DNA of 64,000 bases from CAVVKW01 sp963749035 (GCA_963749035.1 CAVVKW010000004.1:620001-684000); one strand, 5' to 3'; positions 32,594 to 41,032 are shown, counted from the first letter of the stretch. Notes: generated from the sequence alone by a model not told the origin. Program-made: numbers and translations.

Positions 32594-33397
32594 CCGACGG
32601 CGCACAAACGTCCACAGCATCCAGACGACAAGGACGGACGCGAGAAAACTGAAAGCGGTAGGCTCGGCAATAGTTTGCATCACCGCGGATGAGTCGAGTG
32701 CCTCGTTATAGATCCTCAGATCATCAAGAGTTCCTGCGAAAAATTCAAATGCACCAGCAGTTGAGCCTAAGGTAGATGCCGAGCTGTCTGTTGTTGAGGT
32801 CGTTGTCTGGGGGAACGAGATCGATCCGGGAAGTAGAAGCTGAAGTTCTCCATTGAAGTAAATATCAATCCTATCGTTCGCATAATCGATGACGCCAGCG
32901 ATATGAATCCACTCGTCCAGTGCTACCTGGCTGCTCGTCACCCTGGACTGGAAAGATGATGAATCTGATGCACGCCCGGCGACCTCGACGAAGCCATCTC
33001 CGGAGATGAACATGCCTCCGCGACTCTCGAATGAATTGTTTGTGGTGCTTATAAATGCAAGGGATCCAATGTCAGATGGATATGCATCGATCTTGATCCA
33101 TGTAGTAAATGACGCGCCCGAGGCGTTGTTCAAGAGGTCGTTATTCTGCCCGTTTGGTTCTAGCGAAACATATGAGCTGCTGCCAGATAGACGTAACGCG
33201 AAAGAACCCACTTTCCCGGGGACATATTGGGCATTGATGATAGTTCCGTCGTCGACCGGTGACGATGTTCCGTCAGCTACTGCGGAATCAAAGGCAATGG
33301 ATCCAGATCCCTCCTCAAATCCATATTGGGCGACGAGACCGGCATATCCAGACGATGTGAATAGAACGAACAGCAAAAAGGGTAGTTGAGATTTCAT
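32564..33397 (-). CDS. LamG-domain protein with PEP-CTERM-like anchor
   Basis: 277 residues. Signal peptide MKSQLPFLLFVLFTSSGYAG, then a LamG/concanavalin-like fold: LVAQYGFEEGSGSIAFDSAV, ALRLSGSSSYVSLEP, ASFTTWIKIDAYPSDI, WIHIAGVIDYANDRIDIYFN, and GTLDDLRIYNEALDSS. The C-terminus EPTAFSFLASVLVVWMLWTF plus VRRR has the PEP-CTERM layout (EP motif, helix, basic end), a sorting tag known in Verrucomicrobiota and Planctomycetota with exosortase systems. The attC then adds EQGAAANP after the basic end, which is unusual for a tag that must be C-terminal. Confidence 0.8.
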   Translation of the reverse strand: MKSQLPFLLFVLFTSSGYAGLVAQYGFEEGSGSIAFDSAVADGTSSPVDDGTIINAQYVPGKVGSFALRLSGSSSYVSLEPNGQNNDLLNNASGASFTTWIKIDAYPSDIGSLAFISTTNNSFESRGGMFISGDGFVEVAGRASDSSSFQSRVTSSQVALDEWIHIAGVIDYANDRIDIYFNGELQLLLPGSISFPQTTTSTTDSSASTLGSTAGAFEFFAGTLDDLRIYNEALDSSAVMQTIAEPTAFSFLASVLVVWMLWTFVRRRSEQGAAANP

Positions 33398-33419
33398 GGG
33401 TTCAGAATTGTATTATATG

Positions 33420-33545
33420 AGCGAACGTCAAGCTCAGCCAACCCGAACGGGCTTCCGAGGTATGGATTGATGTTTGTTGGAGGAAGAGCTTTTGAATGTC
33501 GAAAACGGAGTGCGGCTAGGGGTTGGCTGCAGCGCCTTGTTAGAC
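33420..33545 (-). other. attC site 58
   Basis: Cores AGCGAAC / GTTAGAC. Confidence 0.95.
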
Positions 33546-33871
33546 TGGTCAGGATAAAATGGTGAGCTGCGGAGAAGATGATCGAATAACTGCGGACTAG
33601 CTCATCGTGTGCCACAACAATGTACGCAGTCGAGAAACTGATCTCTTTCAGGATCTCCCGGTCGTATACAAGTGACAGTTGTGGCACTCGATGAGCCTCC
33701 CACAGCAGGGGGAACGTTGAATGCATGATAGGCTCCCGTGCCGAAGGCTTCCACGGGTGCTACGATCTGGACAACTATTCTTTATGCTCGTTCTTTAATC
33801 GCCCGATCAATTCTTCGCAATCGAATGCCTGTTGGAAACGGAAGTTGCAATGCAGTATCAGGAAGTCTAAC
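33539..33871 (-). repeat. Family C gene-free cassette, copy 4
   Basis: Matching ends GTTAGACT / AGTCTAAC. Minus-strand frame from MHSTFPLLWEAHRVPQLSLV is intact. Confidence 0.8.
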
Positions 33872-33990
33872 GTCAAGCTCAGTCACCCCGATGTGGTGTT
33901 TGAGCAACCAGTGAAAATCAACAGCAAGAAGAGGGTCCGCCAACCCCGAGAGCGAAGCGGCTAGGGGTTGACTGCAGCGCCTTGTTCGGC
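33865..33990 (-). other. attC site 59
   Basis: Cores GTCTAAC / GTTCGGC. Confidence 0.95.
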
Positions 33991-34005
33991 TGCATCTTCT
34001 CACCG

Positions 34006-34269
34006 TCAGAATAAGTCTGAATGTGTTCCTGTTCGTTCTAGACGGAGTTCGTCTGGTGAAACCTGATAGATTAAGATCCAGTCTGGTTCTACGTGGCAGT
34101 CTCGTCTGCCTTTCCAAGGACCAGTCAATGAGTGATCTCGGTAGCGAGGAGGCAGTGCTTGACCAGATATAAGGATCTCGATGACTGTCTTGATCTTCTC
34201 AAGGTCCTTGCCTCTCTTTGTTTGTTTCTTGATGTCTTTCTTGAATTGTGAGGTCTGACTTACGGTCAC
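34006..34269 (-). CDS. YafQ/RelE-family mRNA interferase toxin
   Basis: 87 residues from GTG: VTVSQTSQFKKDIKKQTKRG, KDLEKIKTVIEILISGQALP, PRYRDHSLTGPWKGRRDCHV, EPDWILIYQVSPDELRLERT and GTHSDLF. F-KD-KK---RGKD--K----I-IL-----L---Y-DH-L-G-W-G-R-CH--PDW-LIY is the YafQ signature, including the His, Asp and final THSDLF residues used in RNA cleavage. It overlaps the antitoxin by 4 bp (GTGA). Confidence 0.92.
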   Translation of the reverse strand: MTVSQTSQFKKDIKKQTKRGKDLEKIKTVIEILISGQALPPRYRDHSLTGPWKGRRDCHVEPDWILIYQVSPDELRLERTGTHSDLF

Positions 34270-34526
34270 TTTTTCCAGGACGCGTAGAGGTCATCGGTGT
34301 TTCCGAAGGTCTCAATATCTTCACCCTTATCGCTTTTTGCCAGGACCTCGGAAGTCAGGGCATTTGGAACGTGAAGTTCGAGAGGAAACTCTTGGCGAAG
34401 TGCAATCTGTTTGTAGAAAAGCCGGATCGCTTCCGTGGGCGTCATGCCCAAAGTATCCAGGATCGCCTCGGTTGCCTTCTTGGTAGCGGAATCGATCCGA
34501 GCGTGAATTATTGCTGATTGCGACAT
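34266..34526 (-). CDS. RelB/DinJ antitoxin
   Basis: 86 residues: MSQSAIIHARIDSATKKATE, AILDTLGMTPTEAIRLFYKQ, IALRQEFPLELHVPNAL, ending DDLYASWKK. An N-terminal ribbon-helix-helix (I-ARID---K--AE-IL--LGM-PTEAIRLF) with a toxin-binding tail; the known partner of YafQ. First gene of the cassette. Confidence 0.92.
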   Translation of the reverse strand: MSQSAIIHARIDSATKKATEAILDTLGMTPTEAIRLFYKQIALRQEFPLELHVPNALTSEVLAKSDKGEDIETFGNTDDLYASWKK

Positions 34527-34572
34527 GCTAGAACTGTATCACGGGTGATACACGATGCAATGAATTCTTATA

Positions 34573-34698
34573 GCCGAACGTCAAGCTCAGCCACCCCGAA
34601 CGGGTGTTCGAACGACTGAATGTGATCTGCTGAAGGTGACGCTTCCGAGCGTCTGAGACGGAACGCGGCTAGGGGTTGGCTGCAGCGCCTTGTTAGGC
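34573..34698 (-). other. attC site 60
   Basis: Cores GCCGAAC / GTTAGGC. Confidence 0.95.
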
Positions 34699-34703
34699 TC
34701 GTA

Positions 34704-35096
34704 TTATTTTCTCGGATCCGGCGACAAAAAGACAGATTGGATATTGTCAGACACATCAACGATCTTCCAATCTAGTGGTCGCTGACTGTCAGATCCTCGA
34801 GAAACAAAATATCTCGTCTGATACGAAGTCCCATTTATGAATTGTATGAGATATGGTTGCCCTCCGTGTTTCGATGTGATCTTGAAACTACTCTGGTCTA
34901 TTTCGAATGGTTGCAGTTCTCCAAATGATATAAGTCTGGAAATCTCTCGTTTCAGAAAAGCTCTTTCAGATGATTCATTTGTGGCTCTTCGGTAAAACAC
35001 GAAGTAGTCGCCGAAAATAAGCGCCAAGATTAAGAAGACAACGATGATGAACCCAAATATGAGGCCGGAACGAACTTCTGATAAATCCTTTTTCAT
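34704..35096 (-). CDS. Membrane-anchored hypothetical protein
   Basis: 130 residues. One anchor at about 11-35 (GLIFGFIIVVFLILALIFGD), then a periplasmic or cytoplasmic domain with SSERAFLKREISRLISFGEL, FEIDQSSFKITSKHGGQPYL and YFVSRGSDSQRPLDWKIVDV. Its own stop lies before the attC. Upstream is 70 nt with a CCTCCGGCGGAGAA leader variant. Family not recognised. Confidence 0.65.
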   Translation of the reverse strand: MKKDLSEVRSGLIFGFIIVVFLILALIFGDYFVFYRRATNESSERAFLKREISRLISFGELQPFEIDQSSFKITSKHGGQPYLIQFINGTSYQTRYFVSRGSDSQRPLDWKIVDVSDNIQSVFLSPDPRK

Positions 35097-35166
35097 TCGT
35101 CAGGCTGTGCGCAACTCGTTGCAAGATCTACTAGGAAATTCCGATTGATTCTCCGCCGGAGGTTGA

Positions 35167-35292
35167 GCCTAACGTCAAGCTCAGCCACCCCGAACGGGCG
35201 TGCGAGCTACTGGTTGTAATCTACTGAAAGAATCGCTTTCGAGCATCTGAGACGGAACGCGGCTAGGGGTTGGCTGCAGCGTCTTGATGGAC
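35167..35292 (-). other. attC site 61
   Basis: Cores GCCTAAC / GATGGAC. Confidence 0.95.
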
Positions 35293-35610
35293 AGAATTTG
35301 ATTGAACCGCCGCCTGGCAATTGAGCTATCAAACCTTCGAACGATGCGCTCATCGAGTGACACGACAACACACGCGAACGAATTGATGGTCTTTTGCAGG
35401 TTTGCCCGTGGCATACAGGTTGCCGTCGTGGCGGTCGATGAGCTCTCCAGCAACGGAAGTGTGAATATCTCGGTGAAGGTGAAGGTGAAGGGACGCTGAT
35501 CCAAAGGAGGTGAATATCAATATGACTGCTGAACGCCTTGCAGACGATTACGCACCCATTTTGCTTTCTGGCGTCCGCATACGAAGAATCCGCATTTCAT
35601 TCTGTCCATC
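35286..35610 (-). repeat. Family A gene-free cassette, copy 11
   Basis: No TAG in the hexamer tract (GGTGAAGGTGAAGG); strong plus-strand ribosome-binding-site element. Confidence 0.85.
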
Positions 35611-35729
35611 GTCAAGCTCAGTCACCCCGATCGGGTGTCCGATCTACTGGTTGTGATCAACTGCAAACTGATCGTCCGCCAACCCCGAGAGCGAAGCGGC
35701 TAGGGGTTGACTGCAGCGCCTTGTTAGGG
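35604..35729 (-). other. attC site 62
   Basis: Cores GTCCATC / GTTAGGG. Confidence 0.95.
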
Positions 35730-36041
35730 CTGTATTTGTATGTAGCTGCCAGGTTCAGATACACTGATGGCAGATGTAATGCGATCAATGTATCTTGAGA
35801 TGTCCTCTTTTTGGATCAGAGGAATCTCGACAATCGAGATCCTTCGACCCGATAGGTTCTGCTGGTATCGCAACTTCGAGTCAGCGGTGACGAATACATC
35901 AAATTGTGAATCAATCAGTTGAATCAATTCGCCGTTTTGAATGCCGGCCCATCCTTTAAAGTAGACGGTGACTACATCGAATTCCTTGAGAGAGTGGCGA
36001 AGTGCAACAGGCAGGTTCTCGTCAAGAATTACGGTCTTCAC
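35724..36041 (-). CDS. DUF5615-type PIN-like toxin (second module)
   Basis: 105 residues, same length as the toxin at 3696 and roughly 60% alike: MKTVILDENLPVALRHSLKE, FKGWAGIQNGELIQLIDSQF, DVFVTADSKLRYQQNLSGRR. GDKNL of the first toxin is ADSKL here, so one acidic motif residue has shifted. Overlaps its antitoxin by 20 bp; the TAA is in the attC core. Confidence 0.85.
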   Translation of the reverse strand: MKTVILDENLPVALRHSLKEFDVVTVYFKGWAGIQNGELIQLIDSQFDVFVTADSKLRYQQNLSGRRISIVEIPLIQKEDISRYIDRITSAISVSEPGSYIQIQP

Positions 36042-36234
36042 GAGTCATTTCTAAAAACTGAATTGCTTGATCTCTATCCACCGACGGGAAATCCTCCAAA
36101 AAATCTTCTACCGAGTTCCCTGCATTGATGTAGTCCAGAAGACTTTGGGCAAAGACTCTAGTGTTGCGGAACACCAATGCTCCGCTGACAATTTTCGGGT
36201 CAGAGTGAACTGGGCTGTGGCCGATCGTGATCAT
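36022..36234 (-). CDS. DUF433 antitoxin (second module)
   Basis: 70 residues: HSPVHSDPKIVSGALVFRNT, RVFAQSLLDYINAGNSVEDF and FPSVDRDQAIQFLEMTRED. Diverged from the antitoxin at 3994 along its whole length, so this is an older second acquisition rather than a recent copy. About 43 nt separates the ATG from the cassette end. Confidence 0.85.
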   Translation of the reverse strand: MITIGHSPVHSDPKIVSGALVFRNTRVFAQSLLDYINAGNSVEDFLEDFPSVDRDQAIQFLEMTREDRNS

Positions 36235-36277
36235 ATATTGAGGTTAGCCGCGGAAGGTCGGATTGCAACCTTATTGG

Positions 36278-36403
36278 CCCTAACGTCAAGCTCAGCCACC
36301 CCGAACGGGTGATGAGGAATGAGTGATGGTCAACTGCCAATGGCGGGTGGCGCAACCCCAGCCAGCGAAGCGGCTAGGGGTTGGCTGCAGCGCCTTGTTC
36401 GGT
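36278..36403 (-). other. attC site 63
   Basis: Cores CCCTAAC / GTTCGGT. Confidence 0.95.
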
Positions 36404-36673
36404 CCGTAACCGGTGCGTTTCGTAGACGTCGAGAAGCTCGGAAACCCTTACGCCAAAGATTGTCATTCCTTCTATATTGGCATTGGAGATTGAGACCTGA
36501 GATAGGTTCACATCGTCGAAAGTAGCAGCGGAGAAGTCGATGTCGGAGAATCGTGCGTTGCGGAAGGCAGCATCGCAAAAGACGGAACTGTTGAGGGAGA
36601 CATTATTGAACCTCGCAGCATCCAGATTGGAGTTTTCGAAACTCGGAGAATCGGTTGAAGAATCGGTTTTCAT
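36374..36673 (-). CDS. Pentapeptide repeat protein
   Basis: 99 residues. After a polar start (MKTDSSTDSPSF), eight or nine tandem pentapeptides of the A(D/N)LXX type: ENSNLDAARFNNVSLNSSVF, CDAAFRNARFSDIDFSAATF, DDVNLSQVSISNANIEGMTI. These fold as a right-handed quadrilateral beta-helix. Some pentapeptide cassette proteins protect gyrase (Qnr type), but this one is far shorter than Qnr. The tail TEQGAAANP is from the attC. Confidence 0.85.
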   Translation of the reverse strand: MKTDSSTDSPSFENSNLDAARFNNVSLNSSVFCDAAFRNARFSDIDFSAATFDDVNLSQVSISNANIEGMTIFGVRVSELLDVYETHRLRTEQGAAANP

Positions 36674-37022
36674 ATTTCGATGGTTCCAGCTTGTGGCGGG
36701 TTCGAGCTACAGACCCACGAGCTGATCTAGCGGTGTGGGGCTCTGACCACTGCGCCAGATGAGCGACTGCTGCAATGTTGTGATGCCAAGCAGCTTGGCG
36801 AGGTCTTCGTGGTCGCTGCTCTGAGCGAGCCACGATGAACGGTCGAACTATGAACTAGGGGAGACGTTGCTGGCCTGTAAATCGAGATCACACGCAGGAT
36901 CATGGGAGGAATCGAGGGGTCGCGGGCGATCCTCTCCATGATCCCTGCAAGTGTGATCGGTGGAACGTAATATTCACCGTTCGTTGACCAATGTATAAAT
37001 ATCTCATCCGCCGGAGGCTGAG
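36674..37022 (-). other. Long 5' region of the pentapeptide cassette, structured
   Basis: About 350 nt without a convincing gene. A frame reading HWSTNGEYYVPPITLAGIME is open but has no clear start. The stretch contains a strong hairpin (36886-36958), a tRNA-like 5' half (TGGCGCAGTGGTCAGAGC, 36747-36764 complement), and at its far end the CCTCCGGCGGATGA leader. It could be a regulatory leader, an RNA gene, or a decayed gene. Confidence 0.45.
36886..36958 (-). other. 73-nt imperfect inverted repeat
   Basis: GATCACAC-GCAGGATCATGG pairs with CCATGATCCCTGCAAGTGTGATC around a GC-rich loop (GGTCGCGGGC), leaving small bulges. It is longer than a normal terminator and has no T-run on either side. 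The bulged arms resemble an attC stem in shape but not in sequence. Confidence 0.6.
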
Positions 37023-37148
37023 ACCGAACGTCAAGCTCAGCCACCCTGAACGGGCGGTTTGAGGCTACTGGTGATCAACTGCCGGTAAGAGGTCCGCGCA
37101 ACCCCAGGAGCGAAGCGGATAGGGGTTGGCTGCAGCGCCTTGTTCGGC
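37023..37148 (-). other. attC site 64
   Basis: Cores ACCGAAC / GTTCGGC. Confidence 0.95.
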
Positions 37149-37153
37149 TGTAT

Positions 37154-37435
37154 TTATTCAGCCTGCTCTGTCGGTGTCTGCTTCAACTTTGGGCGTCTCA
37201 GTTGAAGAAACCAAAAGAGTGCCCCAACGACCCACCCGATTCCTCCAACGGCTCGAAGTGATGTCCATATTGGTTCGAACGGAGTGTCCCGCACTTCGGA
37301 ATAATTCCGGGAGCAAACCTCGATCCATGCTACTAAGCCATCCCAGTAGCTTAAAATCTGGATAATCCCAACAATCATAAAGAGAGTCGCTACAAAGATC
37401 GGGACTCGAGAGTCTTTTATGTTTGTTATCTTCAT
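37154..37435 (-). CDS. Small membrane protein
   Basis: 93 residues from MKITNIKDSRVPIFVATLFM. Two hydrophobic segments, about 12-32 (PIFVATLFMIVGIIQILSYW) and 57-75 (GGIGWVVGALFWFLQLRR), with a loop WDGLVAWIEVCSRNYSEVRD between. Own stop. About 95 nt upstream of the ATG hold nothing recognisable. Function unknown. Confidence 0.65.
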   Translation of the reverse strand: MKITNIKDSRVPIFVATLFMIVGIIQILSYWDGLVAWIEVCSRNYSEVRDTPFEPIWTSLRAVGGIGWVVGALFWFLQLRRPKLKQTPTEQAE

Positions 37436-37530
37436 GCAATCGAGGAAGAATGAAAAACGAGTATATCGTGCTGGCTGGCGAACCAAAATATTTGCCGAGT
37501 TTCGTTTGGTGTTATTTCGTGGATATTCGA

Positions 37531-37657
37531 GCCGAACGTCAAGCTCAGCCACCCTGAACGGGCGTCCAAGCTACAAGATAATGATCAACTGCCATTTGTG
37601 GGTGGAACAACCCTGGCCGCGCAGCGGCTAAGGGTTGGCTGCAGCGCCTTGTTGGGC
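37531..37657 (-). other. attC site 65
   Basis: Cores GCCGAAC / GTTGGGC. Confidence 0.95.
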
Positions 37658-38356
37658 TAGTATCTTTCTATTCATAAAACTTGAAATTAGGGATTGGGTT
37701 TGCTTGGAGTAGCATCCGAAGCTTGGCATTCCTGGGTGGTAAACCTTGAGAATTTCTACCTGTCGACCAGTTGTTGTCTTAAATGTTCCAAAGCCAAATC
37801 CAGCTCGCGGCAGTGGTGAAAACTTGACGTCTGTCGTCCCCTCCGTAGAGAGGATATAATCTGTGACGTGGGCACCCCAGCAAATGCAATGCGTTACATC
37901 CAATACTTCAAATAAGTCAACCGCGATCCGTTTACTTATTTCTATTTGCTCGGGGGTTGCGAGAGCGTTTTGAACTTCGCTGACTACTATGTCTTGAATG
38001 AAGTTCACATACGAAATCGTCTCCAAAAAATTAGAAACGCGCTTGAGAGTGGATGGATTCGAACTCTCATCGAAATTGCATGTTAACGCCGATCCGGCTT
38101 TTACGAATGAGCGAAATGCCCGCTTGTAATTGCGTTTAGAGTAAGTATATTCATTTATGGCGTTTGCCCAAGTAGCCTTGGAACTCCATTGAGATTTCCG
38201 ATTTTCTATATCGGACTTTCGAACCGGAATATTGTGAGCAAAGACCAGAGCACGGTTACCTGAGTCTCTGAACCTTTGCCCTACAAAAGGATACCATCGC
38301 AAACACTCAATCGTGTCGAACTCTGGTTCATACGTTGAATCTTTTGGAATTTCCAT
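37628..38356 (-). CDS. Hypothetical protein, uracil-DNA-glycosylase-like pattern
   Basis: 242 residues from MEIPKDSTYEPEFDTIECLR. The opening LRWYPFVGQRFRDSGNRALV, FAHNIPV and the later IAVDLFEVLDVTHCICWGAH resemble cytoplasmic proteins of the uracil-DNA-glycosylase-like superfamily, where W-PFVG precedes a strand ending in the active-site turn and a C-x-x-x-G motif closes the sheet. This is pattern resemblance only. It ends in the attC tail AQQGAAANP and is the second gene of a two-gene cassette, 50 nt after the 38407 gene. Confidence 0.5.
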   Translation of the reverse strand: MEIPKDSTYEPEFDTIECLRWYPFVGQRFRDSGNRALVFAHNIPVRKSDIENRKSQWSSKATWANAINEYTYSKRNYKRAFRSFVKAGSALTCNFDESSNPSTLKRVSNFLETISYVNFIQDIVVSEVQNALATPEQIEISKRIAVDLFEVLDVTHCICWGAHVTDYILSTEGTTDVKFSPLPRAGFGFGTFKTTTGRQVEILKVYHPGMPSFGCYSKQTQSLISSFMNRKILAQQGAAANP

Positions 38357-38406
38357 AATGTAGCGAAATATGTGGGACTGCTGATTTTCCAGAGTTGACG
38401 GGTCTC

Positions 38407-39270
38407 CTAAATTTTGATCATTCCCGTAAAGTCAGAATATCGGCCATTCGCGCCCATCAGGATGAATGCTCGCTTGCCGCGTCGACCGAGCGGGAAAAGA
38501 GTAATCCGGTCTGTCGAAACGCTTTCAATCCGGTAATTCTGCCCGGTCTGTCGATTCTCGATAATAGAATCTTTGGATTCATAGAGGTTATGTGCGCGCA
38601 TGAACTTTATATTAGAACTTTCTGCATCCCATATAGCTTTTCGCTTCCCTCGCTGGCTAGATCCAGTCAAATAGCCGACAAGAAATATAATGGATGGAAG
38701 AATGAAATGCCCGCTGTTGATGGATGACAAAGTGTGATGTTCTGAATTCTGTCTCGGTGAGGGATAATCGTCTCTGTATGCTTCCGGCTCTGCGGGAAGT
38801 CGAGCAGATGGTTCAGCGTCAACTGGAATTGCGCGTCTTACTTCGGGCGAAGGGCTAGCGGAAGCATAGCTATCAGACAACTCCTCCGTGACGGGCAGTG
38901 CTCGCCTGACCTCTACGGCTTCGGGGATAGTGACTCGCTCCCTCGCAGGACTGGACTCGGACGATGAGCCTGGAGTGAACAAAGCCGATAGGAATGCTAG
39001 AAACACGAATGATGGAAGCAAAATGATCACCCCTCCGACCCGATAAATTATCCCTTCAGTTAAACTTCGATAGTTTCTAGCAAGTATAACACCCCCCGAG
39101 TAGGCTCCCAAGACTGCAAGGCAGAGAGCCATGACCGCGAGGATGCCTCCCCGGGCATCTTTATTTTTTTTGGTTGTGGAATAAAGGTCTCGTCCGAACG
39201 AGAATCCCATCGAAGCGATAGCTGACCCTCCGAATAGTTTTGCGGTAGATTGTAGGAGCTTATTTTGCAT
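38407..39270 (-). CDS. Membrane protein with repeated EVRRA(L/I)PV motif
   Basis: 287 residues from MQNKLLQSTAKLFGGSAIAS. Three hydrophobic segments at about 42-64, 76-97 and 182-197, with a long polar linker in which EVRRALPV and EVRRAIPV occur among Ser/Pro/Glu-rich sequence. The C-terminal part (NLYESKDSIIENRQTGQNYR, ESVSTDRITLFPLGRRGKRA) looks like a small beta domain. First gene of a two-gene cassette. The IS256 target duplication lies directly before the ATG, so the element has cut off native upstream signals. Confidence 0.65.
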   Translation of the reverse strand: MQNKLLQSTAKLFGGSAIASMGFSFGRDLYSTTKKNKDARGGILAVMALCLAVLGAYSGGVILARNYRSLTEGIIYRVGGVIILLPSFVFLAFLSALFTPGSSSESSPARERVTIPEAVEVRRALPVTEELSDSYASASPSPEVRRAIPVDAEPSARLPAEPEAYRDDYPSPRQNSEHHTLSSINSGHFILPSIIFLVGYLTGSSQRGKRKAIWDAESSNIKFMRAHNLYESKDSIIENRQTGQNYRIESVSTDRITLFPLGRRGKRAFILMGANGRYSDFTGMIKI

Positions 39271-39278
39271 AATTAACG

Positions 39279-40683
39279 GGGGGTGTAAAAGTTCTTCTGT
39301 AAAAGCGTTTCACACCAGAACGCCCCATTCGGGGCCGACGGAGTGAGGCGAGCGTAGCGAGACGAACGTAGGCGGCCCCGAATGGGGCGTCGCGCCAAGC
39401 TCGTGGGGAGCGGGCCAGTGTGGTCCTTGTTGGGGTGTATCCAAACACATCCAAGCAAAACCCACACATGACCCACCAAATTGATCCTGATCTTCTGAAT
39501 AACGTTTTACAACTTCTCACCGACGAAGGCTCCTCGGGTTTTTCCGAGGGTCTGCGCCTGCTCGTCAACGAAGCCATGGTCCAAGAACGCTGTGCCGTGC
39601 TCCAAGCCCACCCTTACGAGCGTTGCGAGGCCCGCCTGGGCCGCTCCAACGGCTTCAAACCCAAAACGCTGGCCACCCGCCTGGGTCCGATCGAGTTTCG
39701 CGTTCCGCAGGTTCGCGACGGCGTGGATTTTTATCCCAGCGCCTTGGAAAAAGGTGTCCGTAGCGAGCAGGCGCTCCTTCTGGCTCTGGCCGAGATGTAT
39801 GTCCAAGGCGTGTCCACTCGCAAAGTCACCAAGATCGTCGAAGAACTCTGCGGACACTCCGTGAGTTCGACTCAAGTGAGCACCTGCGCCGCGAAACTCG
39901 ACGAAGGACTCCGCGCCTGGCGGGAACGTCCCCTCCATGCCTGCCCCTACCTCATCCTCGATGCCCGCTACGAAAAGGTTCGCCAGGGTGGCCAACTCCT
40001 GGACTGCGCCGTCCTGATCGCCATCGGCATCGACCCTTCCGGCAAGCGTTCCGTGCTCGGCGTCAGCGTCGCCCTCAGTGAATCCGAGGTCCATTGGCGC
40101 GACTTCCTTTCCTCTCTGCAATCCCGCGGCCTCCACGGGCTGACTTTCATCGTCAGCGACGCCCACGCCGGTCTGGGTGCCGCCCGAACAGCTGTCTTTC
40201 CCTCCGTCCCATGGCAGCGCTGCCAGTTCCACCTCCAACAAAACGCCCAAGCCTACGTGCCTCGTCTGGATCTGCGCTCCAAAGTCGCCGCCGACATTCG
40301 CGCTATCTTCAATTGCCCCGATCTGCCATCGGCAAACGCCCGCCTCAAGGACACCGTACTCTCCTACGCTTCCAGCGCTCCCAAACTCGCCCTCTGGATG
40401 GAGGAGAACCTCCCCCAAGGCTTTGCCGTCTTCTCCTTACCCGAATCCCACCAAAAGCGTCTGCGAACCAGTAACTCCATCGAACGCGTCAATCAGGAAA
40501 TCAAACGCCGAACACGTGTCGCCTCCCTCTTTCCCAACGAAGCATCCCTCCTTCGTCTTGTCTCCGCTCTCCTGGCCGAGATCAGCGACGAGTGGATCAC
40601 CGGAAAAATCTACCTCAACATGAATCCCTCTGACCCGCACCCAAACTAACTCGCAACTTTTACAGAATTAAAATTGCGCCACC
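39279..40683 (+). mobile_element. IS256-family insertion sequence, copy 1
   Basis: 1405 bp with an 8-bp target duplication AATTAACG (39271-39278, 40684-40691). Ends GGGGGTGTAAAAGTTCTTCT and, complemented, GGTGGCGCAATTTTAATTCT, share TTCTGTAAAAG a little further in. One transposase gene. Both copies in this window have the same length and look identical. Confidence 0.92.
39468..40649 (+). CDS. IS256-family transposase, copy 1
   Basis: 393 residues from MTHQIDPDLLNNVLQLLTDE. Mutator-type layout: an N-terminal DNA-binding part with NGFKPKTLATRLGPIEFRVP and VRDGVDFYPSALEKG, then the catalytic core: D in YLILDARYEKVRQGG, D in FIVSDAHAGLGAA, with WQRCQFHLQQNAQ (the C/D-x2-H motif), and E in RTSNSIERVNQEIKRRTRV. 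An in-frame start 16 codons upstream is possible but lies in the terminal region. Complete. Confidence 0.92.
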   Translation: MTHQIDPDLLNNVLQLLTDEGSSGFSEGLRLLVNEAMVQERCAVLQAHPYERCEARLGRSNGFKPKTLATRLGPIEFRVPQVRDGVDFYPSALEKGVRSEQALLLALAEMYVQGVSTRKVTKIVEELCGHSVSSTQVSTCAAKLDEGLRAWRERPLHACPYLILDARYEKVRQGGQLLDCAVLIAIGIDPSGKRSVLGVSVALSESEVHWRDFLSSLQSRGLHGLTFIVSDAHAGLGAARTAVFPSVPWQRCQFHLQQNAQAYVPRLDLRSKVAADIRAIFNCPDLPSANARLKDTVLSYASSAPKLALWMEENLPQGFAVFSLPESHQKRLRTSNSIERVNQEIKRRTRVASLFPNEASLLRLVSALLAEISDEWITGKIYLNMNPSDPHPN

Positions 40684-40729
40684 AATTAACGAAAATCCTC
40701 GTGCTCGGTTGATTGCTGTATCTCATGAT

Positions 40730-40855
40730 GCCCAACGTCAAGCTCAGCCACCCTGAACGAGTGTGCGAAGCGCGGAACGCAGTTCCGCCAAGTCGCGGTT
40801 ACGAGTTGGATATGTCAGCACGCGGCTAGGGGTTGGCTGCAGCGCCTTGTTAGCC
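40730..40855 (-). other. attC site 66
   Basis: Cores GCCCAAC / GTTAGCC. GCGGAACGCAGTTCCGCC-type middle. It belongs to the 41033 cassette; its left core is shared with the end of the IS256-bearing cassette. Confidence 0.95.
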
Positions 40856-40904
40856 CTCTTGGATTCAACAAGTAAGTGCGAAAAATCAGATCACGCTGTC
40901 CGTC

Positions 40905-40974
40905 AGCTGTTTCTGATCCACCACAAATCCCTTCTCATTGGTTTTCAGAGGTTTGTGGCGAATCAGAAACAGCT
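40905..40974 (-). terminator. 70-nt hairpin after the 41033 gene
   Basis: AGCTGTTTCTGAT-CCACCACAAATCC pairs with GGTTTGTGG-CGAATCAGAAACAGCT: about 22 bp with one or two bulges and a loop of about 20 nt. It lies between the stop of the 41033 gene and its attC. No T-run follows on the minus strand, so an intrinsic terminator is only one option. An RNA-stability element or a relic recombination site are the others. Confidence 0.45.
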
Positions 40975-41032
40975 TTATTGGGGTAAAGGGTTGATGAAGA
41001 ACAAGATGTTTTGTCGCACTTCAACGTTGAAT

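Noticed and set aside
36682..36767. A tRNA gene on the minus strand
   Set aside because: The D-arm-like and TCGAA elements are present, but the acceptor ends do not pair, the anticodon loop would be about 16 nt and the T-stem does not close.
39507..40418. 303-residue minus-strand frame inside the IS256 element
   Set aside because: Mirror of the high-GC transposase gene; no family pattern, identical in both copies only because the element is.
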